From assembly GCA_019633425.1 (NCBI GenBank), contig WSUB01000021.1:1-64000 (forward strand): 64,000 bases of DNA, read 5' to 3'. Positions 44,169 to 55,489 of the stretch are shown piece after piece. Each line of letters opens with the position of its first letter. The first letter of the stretch is position 1. Position numbers and translations under genes: made by a program. Below the pieces are notes generated by a model. It saw only the letters and a list, made by a program, of their open reading frames with translations. It did no database searches and was not told where the DNA came from. The stretch comes from Tulasnella sp. 424 (Eukaryota; Basidiomycota; Agaricomycetes; Cantharellales; Tulasnellaceae).

Positions 44169-47100
44169 GATGACTAGAACGCGCGGGCAATTCATGGAAA
44201 CATGTTCGGATCGCTGTTCATCATCGCCACTCACCTCCTAAGCACGTGTGTCTTTTTTATTTCGGGATGCACGTTTGAATGCTTCCGGTCAGCTGGTCTC
44301 GCGCAAAGAAAAGTCCGCTGCTGGTGGTTGTTGACTTTGGCTCTCTCTTCGTTTGACTCTGCCCAACAATGCTCCAACTCGATTACCTAATCCCGCTGAC
44401 GTCAGCCAGTTCCCTTCATTCATTCGCTCGACGACAACAAGAACGACTCCACTGCTTCGGGCGTCTCACCACTCCATCGACCAGTCCCTCGGATTCTCCG
44501 TGGATTTGGTCGTCTCCAAGCGACGATCGAGGGCCGCCACCCCCTCCCCCCATTCGATCGGTACTTGCCCTCGGACGAATTATCGCTGGGCCAATTGTCC
44601 GGAGACACTCCCGGAAACGTCCTACTCCCGAGACTTTCATCACCGCTTTTTTCCGGATAATCACGTCTCTCAATTGAAAGAATCACTCCAAGGCTCAATC
44701 GTCTCACTTATCCACTAGAAGCTTGCCCCGTTGCTCCGCCCCGCCCCGCCCAGCCGCGGCCCAAGGGGGGAAAAAAAAAAAAAGAGTCACCTTCGAGCGC
44801 TTCGCATTAATTAACCTCTTCGGCTAGAACCCCATCCGCGGCATTTTAGTTTAGGGATTTGACTTTTTGGCTGAGCACCAGCGAAAAGGGACAGCTTATG
44901 CCGCTTTTTTGCTTTCCCTGAGCACAGCCCATCGTCTATTACGGATGTTATAAGCCTGCGCGTAAATGTACATGGAATGACGCGTCGGGCTTGTAGTTGA
45001 ACTGTCCGAAACTGCATCATCTCTGACACCCGAGACTCCCGCTCGTGCTTCAGAAGAAAGTCGGTCCCACTGCAGAATCCCGATCACCACAAAAAAAAAA
45101 GGCTCTTCTGTCAGCAACGACAACCTTCTAAGACGAAGATCGCCGCTAGAAGAATCATCTTCGATATTGAAAGTACTCGTAAACAATACTGCCCTCCACT
45201 GTCTCGCGCCTATCATAACCCTCAAATGTGTTCGGTCCGCCTTCGCAAGGGCTGTCCGAGACCCTTCTAATTACGCTCACGTAGGGAAGCTTGCGAAATG
45301 TCGCGCGGCTGTCAAAGGTAGACCCGGCCGCAGCAAACAGATCGTCTCACAATTATTCATGTCTCGGCTCGAGGCCAGAGTATCAAGGGGAATTCACGAA
45401 ATGTCCCCCCAAAAACATCTGCATCCCTTGACCGCATATCACCGCAGGAACTCCATTGCACTGCACCTGCCATTTGCGGTCTTCCAGTCATCGAACTTTA
45501 GACAGTTACCCCGCAAAGGAAGAATCGAGCTGCGGAATTCACCAAGAGTCAGCGGCCTTGGCAATCCCGCATCAGATGTAGTAAAAGTGAGAGCGGGTCG
45601 TATAGCACCCTCGTTATATCGTGTAGCTATTGTTAGAAATTTAGTAAGCTGCGGAATGTCGATGCCTTGACTGCATAAGGCAACACCCGCTCAGCGTCGT
45701 CTCAAAGGATAGTTTGTCCTCACGCCACCGCACTTTCCAATACGGACTTGCTCTTGCCCCTTCCCGGAAAGCTCCGGACGCGTACGGGTACCTCATAGAT
45801 CGGCTAAGGACATTCATGCGGGGTTCATATTCCCGTCGAGGTCGCACCGCGGAGCCACCATCGCTCCCATTCATTCAATGCGCGACCTTTTAGCGACTCG
45901 TCACTAAAAAAAGCGAAGCTGATGTACTGAAAAGGAAAGGTTTGGAGTTTTGCGGCAAGTTGCGGAAAGTGGCTACAATTCTCCCGACAACATGCGACGC
46001 ACGGAGGCCACTGGTTGCTGCTTTGCTAGCCGACGCGTGTATCAGATGCGGCACCTTGTTCTCCGCCGTACCGATCGTTTGTTTTAAAAATATGTATTCG
46101 TGCAGCTCGGAGATTTCCCCAGCGGGTTTGTGTCCTGGTCCCGCTTGCAGTGCCTGGCAAACTTAAGCCCCCTAAAGTGATGTAGGAATTCCCCGAATCT
46201 AGACCTACGAATGCATTCAGTTTCAGGTTTTGCCACGGAGCTTCCATCATTTGCAGTGCTTCAGGCGAGCGGCTGAGACGCCACTTGACCATTTTGGCGA
46301 TCAGGCACGCCACCCCTTTGCTCTCCGGTCAAATAGCCGGAACCTTTGTTAAAGTGAAATGTAGTCGAGGTCGCCCAATGGAAGACTAAAATGTCTCTGA
46401 GTGGGATCGCGCAAGTGTGGCAGACATCAACAGGCTCCGGTTTTCATTGCGCAGATGAAACTAAGCTCCGAAGCTAAGATGCGCGCCGCCTTGGCATCCA
46501 AAGCTACGGCCTGATCGATCATCCACTCGGCACCGACGCCCAACGTTAGATCATCGCTCCATTATGTAATCCTTGGAGTCATCAACACCTGCAAAGCAGG
46601 CAAAGGGGTGGCAAGACGACGAGATAACATGGTTTCAAATTCGAAGCCTTTCTATACAAGCGAGACGGAGTTCTCCGACGCCTCCATTTGGCGTTTCTCG
46701 GCTGCAATTTTCACGGCTTGCTGACTTTGGGGTGAACGGAAGAACATGGCGTCAGAATGATGTGCTCAAGAATCCTTCAAAGGGCGGGGACTTTTGGAGC
46801 ATGCCATTCATAGAATGGGGATATTACGGTAGTAAGCGCCGACGAAAAGGTCAAACCCGGGCGAAAATCGATCGATGGCATGATGACGGTGACGATGATG
46901 TCGGCGCGGCGACATAGTCGAATCGCCGAATGCAAAACGAAGACGGCTGCATTCGGACTAGAGAAGTCTAGACGCCTTATTTACCGTGCAGACTAGAACG
47001 GTCGTATCTCTCGGATCTCTTCGAAAGGAGAGAGAGAGTAAACCATCGTACCGAGACATCCAACGATGAACATTCATTCACGGGCGAGTCAGCTACGAGA

Positions 47101-47484
47101 AACGTGACGTATAACTTAACCAAAGGAGGGGAATGATGGGGTTGATGATGATCGATGAGCGCGCAGAGTGGGACAAACAAAAATCATTGGACGTCGGAGC
47201 TCTCTCCCTTTTCGAACCCGCGAGTATTTAAGGCATCTTGGACGTCCCGAGTCCCATCTAATCCTCATATCTTCTTCCCTCCCCCCATCATCCATCAGTA
47301 AGTTCATCTCCTTCAGCGATGTGTGGTGATCAACCAGGGGGGCGCTCCTCGGCGCGTGACTTTGACGCTGATTACCGCCTTGCACCCTGAAACCTCCTGA
47401 TTTTTTGGGATTCCTCGCGTCGCAACATTTTCGATTTCGATCAACCCACCAACTTTTTTCCTCTTTCCATTCCTTTCGCCCGCA
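44169..47484. other. 3.3-kb poorly coding region
   Basis: No frame in this interval looks like a conserved protein. Open frames of 80-170 codons exist (for example 45167-45670 plus and 46573-46917 plus), but their compositions are unremarkable and they overlap equally open antisense frames. The sequence includes A13 at 44771-44783, a second A-run near 45.09 kb, and a GC-rich CCCCGCCCCGCCC stretch at 44.74 kb. No tRNA or 5S rRNA fold was recognised by eye. It could hold decayed transposon DNA, a long non-coding RNA or a long regulatory region. Confidence 0.4.
47225..47233 (+). promoter_or_regulatory. TATA-like box of the cyclophilin gene
   Basis: TATTTAAGG lies 252 bp upstream of the cyclophilin ATG, followed by C/T-rich tracts (47.27-47.29 kb and 47.45-47.48 kb) as is usual for highly expressed fungal genes. 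Position and sequence only. Confidence 0.35.
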
Positions 47485-48285
<801 letters not shown>

Positions 48286-48511
48286 ATCGGCCTGTTATTT
48301 TCTTGCGACTTGTTATTGTTCTGGACTTGGTATGCGAATTCACAGAGCATCGATTAGTGACTAGAGTGGACGCAACGTGATGGTAGCCAAGGCCTACACG
48401 CCTGCATTCAATTACGACAATCTTCAACAATCTACATAAAGACCCAGAGTGCTATACAGTGAAATGAGTAGAGTATAAGTACCTCGAATCCTTTCAACTA
48501 TCCATCTCCTC

Positions 48512-49340
48512 TCAACCCGTCGAAGACGTCTCACTCTCGGATCCTTCCGAGTATGTGCTCCCTTCATTTGATTGGTATCCCGTAGAAGGTAGCTCAGGCA
48601 TCCCGGGAAGCGGTGCTAATGGCAGAACCAGCCGAAAAGCGTCCTTCCCCGTCATATAAAACCGGTATAGTCGCTTATCCCTCATGAATCCTAATGAGGC
48701 GTATAACGACAGCGCGGCGTAATTGTCGAATTCCGTTTCTAGCGTGACCTGTAAATTGCTCCAGCGTGTTTAGTAACTCGCCTTTTGAACTGAGTAGGGC
48801 TACATGCCTCTTCCGCGCCATTGAGCAGCATTGATTGGACCGTTCTCCTGACAAGTTCGGACCCTACAATCATGCGTTAACACGAGAACCGCAGCCTGTG
48901 CCCGACAAACAACCCACCAATCCCTCGCTTTCGAAACCTTTTGTCGACGCTCAGCATTGCAATATAGCCACGATTGACACCGCTTTTGTGGACTTCTTGT
49001 TTCGATACGATCACTCCGACGGGTCTCGTCGAATGATTGGTATAGGCCTAGGCGGTTACGAACGGACTTGAGTCGCATACCATCCCGTTGTAGCATGTGA
49101 CCAAGCGGCTTACAATGTATGCGAGATGCGGCCTGTAGTGTCAAGATCGAACCTTGGTGAGAAACCCGTCCTCCCACAGCACCAACACTCGACGACGACG
49201 CACCATTGATTCAGGAAATACCGGTACGTGTAGATAACGTACGGCTCACTTAATTCGCTCTGGACCAGCTCCATGATATCAGGGAGATCATCCTCGGTAG
49301 TATATTGTCTGTAAAGAATCTGGTCTGGGTATTCGGCCAT
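48512..49340 (-). CDS. NAA30: N-alpha-acetyltransferase NAA30 (NatC catalytic subunit, Mak3)
   Basis: GNAT enzyme that acetylates N-terminal Met followed by hydrophobic residues. Starts [20 protein letters not shown] (ATG 49340), then [59 protein letters not shown], the acetyl-CoA loop R-K-R-G-I-G, then [37 protein letters not shown] and [21 protein letters not shown] Ser/Glu-rich tail ends at TGA 48512. The GAEE|VTLE join needs a GC-AG intron (48749-48807: 5' GCATGT, 3' TACAG), since the nearby GT site would shift frame. The stop codon of cyclophilin is 226 bp away (convergent). Intact; a broken copy lies at 61.5-62.13 kb. Confidence 0.88.
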
Positions 49341-49796
49341 CAAGGGTTTGACAGTGTCGTAAAGGAAAAACAGGGAGAAGGGAGTCTAGGTCCAGGAACC
49401 GACGACGAGGCGAAGATTGAGATCTTAAATACGTCTTGACAGAGGTTGGGAAGCAGGCGAGCTGTCGGAGCAGGTCGAGGCGAGATGGTGGTGGTGAACG
49501 TCACAGATCAGGAGGTCTCAGTTTCACGCTGAGATGATTCACAGTCCAAAAAGATTCTCAGCGGGATGTCTTCGGAGACGAACATCTCTCGCGCAGCTTC
49601 GAGCGGCCCGGTGGCTTGAGCTCATAAGAGGTCCATTCTTTGTATTCGCATAGGAGGTAGTCGGCGATGGTCGGGTTGGTGGAGAATGCAAGGTCGGGCG
49701 AGGTCGGCGCTAACGGAACCACGGGTCACACATGGCTCGGAGCGGAAGATACAATACAATCAACATAAGACTGTAGATAATACAAAGCAGAGTACA

Positions 49797-52700
49797 TCAA
49801 TCCAGTTCCATCCTTCCTTCGTCGCGGACGTTCCTTCGTGGTTTCATTAAATCATGGAAGCGGTCAATGCAGAGAGAATATTGACCGTGGCTCTTCACCT
49901 TCAACTCGGCTAAGATTCTGAATGCCACCACGAAGGCGTACTCCAGGCTGCCCTTCTGCTTCCCGTTTGCGGCGATAGCTCGTCGAGCTGTCTCGTGCGC
50001 GTGGTAGTACGCGTAAGCCCCCATTACCCTCCTTGCCTCATCCTCGCTGAAGTGAAATAGGCGATCTATTCCTTCAAATCCGTTCCAAAACTCGTCCGCA
50101 ATTTCCCTCTTCTTCTGAATTTGTGTCTTTTTGGGAAGTTGGAAGAAGTCGGATGTATCGGGGCCGGTGGAATCTTGAGATGTTGACGAGCTGGTTCGAG
50201 CAAGCCGAATGCTGTCTTGGGACGAGCGGACAGCTTTGAATAGCCTCGCCCAGGACTTCCGGTTCCCCTCCACAAATCTCTTCAGCCGCTCAAGCTCGTC
50301 CCACATTCCATCCTGCCCTGTACCTTTCAGCCGCCTCGCNNNNNNNNNNNNNNNNNNNNNNNNNNNNNNNNNNNNNNNNNNNNNNNNNNNNNNNNNNNNN
50401 NNNNNNNNNNNNNNNNNNNNNNNNNNNNNNNNNNNNNNNTTCCCCTCCACAAATCTCTTCAGCCGCTCAAGCTCGTCCCACATTCCATCCTGCCCTGTAC
50501 CTTTCAGCCGCCTCGCCCTCCTATCGGCTTGGTGCACTGGAGCGACGAGCGCGCCGTCGAAGTTTGTATCCGCATCTTCGTCGAGCTTGTCAATAAGTTC
50601 AAGGTACCGCTTTTCTTGATCCCGAGCAAACGGATTTAGGACGTCAAGCACGAAGGGCCCGAGATGCGAAGGACGTCGCGGTTCCTGCTTTTTGCCTTCA
50701 TCGCCGGGTTTCCGTAAACACGCGGGTTGATTCCATTCTCTGAAGTGACTTGCGTCCTTTTCCCGTACCTCTTCTAAGACGTGGGTACCGGATTTCTCGG
50801 CATCGAGCTCGTTGGAGAACCTTGAAAAGTATCAATTAGACGACAATTCGCAGGGCGCTAACGGGAACGCACATGTAGCTCAGATAGTGGGTCATATCCG
50901 AGTCATAACCTTAATGGAAGAATGAGCGCCAAGCGTGGAACTGTGTATGTGACGGGAGCTGACTTACCGTAGACGTATGTGGAGATGTCGGTCAGTGTTG
51001 AGTAACGACCGTAGTACGTCTCCCTTGTCACAGGTTCCAGCAAGATTGTCTGAAGTTCACGGAACTGTTCTACCTCGTTCAAAGAGGAGAGAGCGTCCAG
51101 CACCTCGCCGCCGCAACGTGTCGTCTTCTCCAAACACTTCTCAAACCCCTTGGGTGGATCGGCATATTTCAGGCTGGAATCCTTGAATGTTGTCACAAGA
51201 CGAGGTTCGGTGATCATATGAATTGTGTCGCCATCATAGTCACCACCAGCAAGGATGGAGGCCCCTGACCTATCACCATAGACGGAAAAAAGAAGTACAT
51301 CCGTGAAATTCCGGAGTTCTGGATAGTCGACAGCCTTGACAAGACGGCCGTCGCTTGGGGTCCGGATGGGATAACGGAATATCTGAGACAAGGAGCGATA
51401 TCAGAAGAAAAGCCATAGCAGAATTTGAAAAACCAGCGTACGATCATATCACCACGAACAATTCCATCGGCCATAACAGGATCGTCAACCAAGCCACACT
51501 GTTGAGACGACCGAAAGAAAACCTCCCCAGGCTTGAGAGTCTTCGAGAAGTCTGAAGGAAAGACAAGTTAGGCAAATGCGCAGGACACCAACAAATTACC
51601 GTACCGGGTGCCGCAAAGGCTTCCGCCGAGCGCTTTACTGGGATGTGACAGCCTTGAGTCATTTGCTTGACCTCTATCTTGAGATATGACTTCATCAGAG
51701 AAGCCAGGTAGGTGCATTTGGATGGAGTGAATCCAGCTTGGAAAAGTTCGATGATTTGCTCCGCAAGGTCCGTTGGCCAGCCTGAGTTTGGATCGGGACC
51801 GGTGTTAGAGCCGTCAAGGTCGATCGGTGATCCAAAGGCGTCGGACGTCCACGAGGATTCCTCCGTTTCCTCCGTGTCACGAAAGTTGCCAAATATTCGC
51901 TCAAAGACCTTCTCATAACGCCCTTTCCGGATATGACCGACGCCACCCTTGTTGAAGACAAGGTCCCACATGCTAACCACATCGTCACTTTTCCACTCCT
52001 CAATAAGGTGGTCAATAGTTTCTTTCAGGCTTTCTTGGAGAAGTTCTGAGAAGACGGTGTGAGGGACGCCGTTGTGAGCGAAATTCGTAATGGGTTGGGC
52101 AGAGAGTCGAGCGGGGGTCTTGACTTGGCCTACGCGCAACAGGTCAAAGATACGCCTTGACGGGTCGCTGTCAAGCTCTTCATCGGTATATTCAATTTTG
52201 ACTTGCGAGTCCAATATCCAAATTTGGGGAACGTCGGTCTGATCGTCGTCGTCGAGGATCCAAAGACCCTTGGCACCTGCGATTCGGCCTTGCAATGCGG
52301 TCGGCATGCTCTGAAGGCCCTTTTGTTTCTGAATCAGCCTTAGCGCCGCCCGATTCATGCGACCACAGCCGTCGGTCATGACATGCTTGCTCTCTGGAGA
52401 GCGGCGCCGCCTTGGATCGTGACTGAGTGAAACTGGAAGCAATCTCAGTAAGAATTCGACTGGAGCTAAGGTTGACACTGTACTTGTGTCACGGCTAAAC
52501 TTCATGTTCTCTCTGGCGAAGAGGAGCACTGGTTGAGAAGTTGATAGACCAAGCTTGAATCGCGCACTCCATTTGCTAATGATCTGAGAGGTATATTAAT
52601 ATTTAAATTGCGGAGACACCGGCGACACTGTCACATTACCTGTTGTGCGTTTTTTTCGAGCGGGTTAAACCAGTCGAGGAACTCGATAAAGGGCAATCTC

Positions 52701-54214
52701 CTTGAATCGCCAACTTCTGGTCTCGCCCCTCTTCCAACATTTTCGTCGGTTTCTACCAGACGGACCGTCCCATCGTGAGCGGAGAACGCACGGAAAACAC
52801 GTCCATGAAGGAGAAAAGGCTTGACCAGTTCCTCCTGAAGTGAGTCCCGCTCCGCTTGAGATTGCAGCTTGGGGATCTTCAGCTGGATGAATCGTCTTGA
52901 TCCAAACTTGCGGGTGAACCGGCAGGATTTGCCCCGCACCTCTTGTCGAAGGAGTCGAATACGCCAGCGGGCCTTTGAAGATGGGTTTGCCCCGCTGCAC
53001 ATGGATTTTCGACCTTCATCCAGATTCACCATAACCGCTCGTTGCTCCACCTTTCCTCCCCACCACGTCCCCATGACCAGCTCCGTATCATCCTCAGGCG
53101 ATCGCGAAAGCCCAAGGGTCTCAAATGTTCCCTTGTCTAGCGCAGCCTCCTCTCTATCCAGCTCGATGTATGGATTTCGCTCCTGTGTTAGAAGCCCAGC
53201 CGTCCGCCGACACGCGCGGTCGAATAGAACACTTGACACTTTCGGTCCAACAACGGAGTTCGTGCCTGACAGGGCTCGGACCTTTTCTTCCAAGATGTTT
53301 TCCCACTCCAAGCTTCCTTCGGAAAGCAGGACAGCGATCTGCCACTGCGCGGACCACGGTACGTCATGCTTATCGAACCAGGCGACATGTTTGTCGGAGT
53401 GGGCAAGGACGAAGCAGTGGGATGAGGCCAGGTCTACATGAGATCGAAAACGCAATTTAGCGTCCAATCCAATTGGCTCGAACTAGAGCGAGGACAAACC
53501 TTTCGATGACGGGGGTGAGCGGCTATGGGGGGACTCGATGGTGCCAGCGCTGCTTGTTGTAGTACCACTTGCATCGGTAGCGGCAGACAATGAAGAGTTG
53601 GGCCTTTCTATGTTCGCTTCGTCGATATCCGTCTCAGCGATTGACATTCCATCATCCTCTTCCAAGTCCTCTGATAATACAGCAAAAGTTAGTGAAAATA
53701 CCTTTATAGAGTGGGCGAGGGCCTACGTCGGTCGACTTGGAGAGAGAGGAGAAACCGAAGATGTCGAGAACTCAATCTCGGCCCAGTCCAGGTAATTAAA
53801 GACCTCACCTTCTCCCTGACTAGAATTTAGGACTAAATGGCTCAGTCAGTTTCAGCGCCTGGCCCAGATGATACCGCAGGACCTACGCCCTGCTAGCGTC
53901 TGCATTGATAACTGCGACATGGCCACTTCAAGTTCATGATCAACATATAGATCCTCTTCATCTTCATCCTTGGATTTACCATTACTGATAACTCGGCGAG
54001 ACGTAGCTATTTGATGTAACTCACGTGTGGTGGAGGTTCCGGTGTCTGGGGACGTTCTTCATATTCGTGGAAGTTCGACTCGTCTGCCCGCCAGGAACCT
54101 GCGTCAGACGACGCGGAGGTGTCGGAATCTAGATCTACGTGCATGCAGCAATTGATCAACGTCAGGTAAAGCAGAGCCGTCGAGTGGCTTACGATTCTGA
54201 GGAGTTGCGCTCAT
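49797..54214 (-). CDS. Cellular RNA-dependent RNA polymerase, copy 1 (QDE-1/Rdp1 family)
   Basis: Eukaryotic RdRP that makes double-stranded RNA for RNA silencing. From ATG 54214 an acidic Ser-rich N-terminus (SDAGSWRADESNF, EERPQTPEPPPH), then HCFVLAHSDKHVAWFDKHDV, GPKVSSVLFDRACRR, MTDGCGRMNRAALRLIQKQK, ALQGRIAGAKGLWILDD, GVPHTVFSELLQESLKETID, CHIPVKRSAEAFAAPG, IFRYPIRTPSDGRLVKAVDY, the catalytic ASILAGGDYDGDTIHMITEP (DYDGD at 51227-51241), VTRETYYGRYSTLTDISTYV, and a helical C-terminus ending EGRMELD at 49797. DbDGD is the metal-binding motif of double-psi beta-barrel RdRPs. The gene contains a 100-N gap (50340-50439) flanked by the same 77-bp sequence; the frame is kept. Compared with copy 2, its N-terminus lacks about 60 codons. 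Otherwise intact. Confidence 0.85.
50340..50439. other. Assembly gap (100 N) inside RdRP copy 1
   Basis: Exactly 100 N. The 77 bases before the gap (50263-50339) are identical to the 77 bases after it (50440-50516), so the two contigs probably overlap and the gap is artificial. Collapsing both would leave the RdRP frame continuous, as in copies 2 and 3. Confidence 0.95.
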
Positions 54215-55489
54215 TGTAGTATTCCTTTTAAGAGAGCAAGTGGGAGCACCGAAGGGAGAACGAGGCGGTTGAGGGCTAAGTGAAAGGAGTTGAAGAGGGA
54301 GAAGAAGGAGATGAGGAGATGTGAGATTAAATGTGTAGAAGTAGCGGGTGTGAATGTGTGAGAGGACCCGAAGGTGGACTCAAATAGGCAAGGCATGCGT
54401 TGTTTGTCCTCGCTGGTCTTTCCATAAAGCTGCATCGCCCTCTAGGTAGTCCTAGCCACAGCACAGAATTCGGTCGGCTGTGCTTGTTAATAATAAAATG
54501 TCTATATAAGGGAAAGGTCAAAGCGTGGGTGGGGTGATTTAGGACCTAGGATATTGGGTTGGCTAGACGAGGGTAAATCCAGAACAACGGGCGAGGATGG
54601 CCAAGGCATGAGGGGTGACATAAGGTGGACGATATGAAGCGAGAAAGTGGGAATCAGGGTGCTGGACTCCCCGATGAAATAAAATAAATAAATAACATTG
54701 CATATAAATTGAGAGCGATGGCGAGCCTAAGAAGAAAGGGTAAGTTGTGAATTCAAAGATCTGAGGGGAAGTGGGGAGAGTAGAAAGAAGAAAGCGGGAA
54801 CAGAGGGAAGTTCAGGGGCGTCGAAATGAACAGGGGAAGGAACGAAATAGAGGTATCGCGAGATGCGAGTTTTCATTTTTGAAGCCCTGGTCCAAGCTAT
54901 GTAACGCTCTGTAACGCGTGGCCAGGAATATGGCAATCCATCAAATCACATCCAATTCTCACCCTCCGGCATTCTTTCAAACTCCATTCATGATCGGAAC
55001 ACTGAGAGCCGCAAGGGAGAATCGGCTTCAAGTCTCATTAACTTCTACTTTTGACGATGTTGTGAAGGAAAACAGGTCCAGGTCCAGGAACCGACGGCGA
55101 GCTGAAGGTTGAGATCTTAAATACGCACGTCCTGACAGAGGTTGGGAAGCAGACGAGCTGTCGGAGCGGGTCGACGCGGTGGTGGAGAACGTCACCGATC
55201 AAGAGTTCTCAGTTTCGCGCGCGTTGAGACGATTCACCGTCCAAAAAGATTCTCAGCGGGATGTCTTCGAAAGCGAGCATCAATAGCGCAGCTTCAAGCG
55301 GCCCGGTGACTTGAGGTCATAAAAGGTCCACTTTTTGTATTCGCATCGGAGGTAGTCGGCGATGGTCGGGTTGGTGGAGAATGCAAGGTCGAGCGAGGTC
55401 GGCGCTAACGGAACCACGGGTTCCACTTCTTTCACAGCGAAAGATACAATTCATAACATAAAACTGCAGATACTACAACGTAAGGTAAA
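54215..55489. other. Spacer between RdRP copies 1 and 2
   Basis: Contains the RdRP copy 1 promoter region and, from 55051, the 3' flank of copy 2. A TATATAGA-type box on the minus strand lies at about 54503-54508. Relative to the matching region upstream of copy 2, about 500 bp (54427-54928) is extra. No gene recognised. Confidence 0.5.

Larger units (their letters stand above)
49347..55050 (-). repeat. Tandem duplication unit 1 (RdRP copy 1 with flanks)
   Basis: The unit begins a few bases upstream of the NAA30 start codon (TTTGACAGTGTCGTAAAGG) and runs through the RdRP 3' flank, gene and 5' flank to about 55050, where the next unit begins with the same TTTGACGATGTTGTGAAGG sequence. The 3' flank (AGGTCCAGGAACCGACG…GAGATCTTAAATACG) is shared with unit 2 and in degraded form with unit 3. 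Confidence 0.75.

Noticed and set aside
45167..45670. 167-codon plus-strand ORF in the gene-poor region
   Set aside because: No recognisable motif, several equally open overlapping frames, and no intron-exon structure like neighbouring genes.
50340..50516. Internal 59-codon duplication in RdRP copy 1
   Set aside because: It spans the N gap and is identical to the flank, so it is better explained as an unmerged contig overlap than as a biological repeat.
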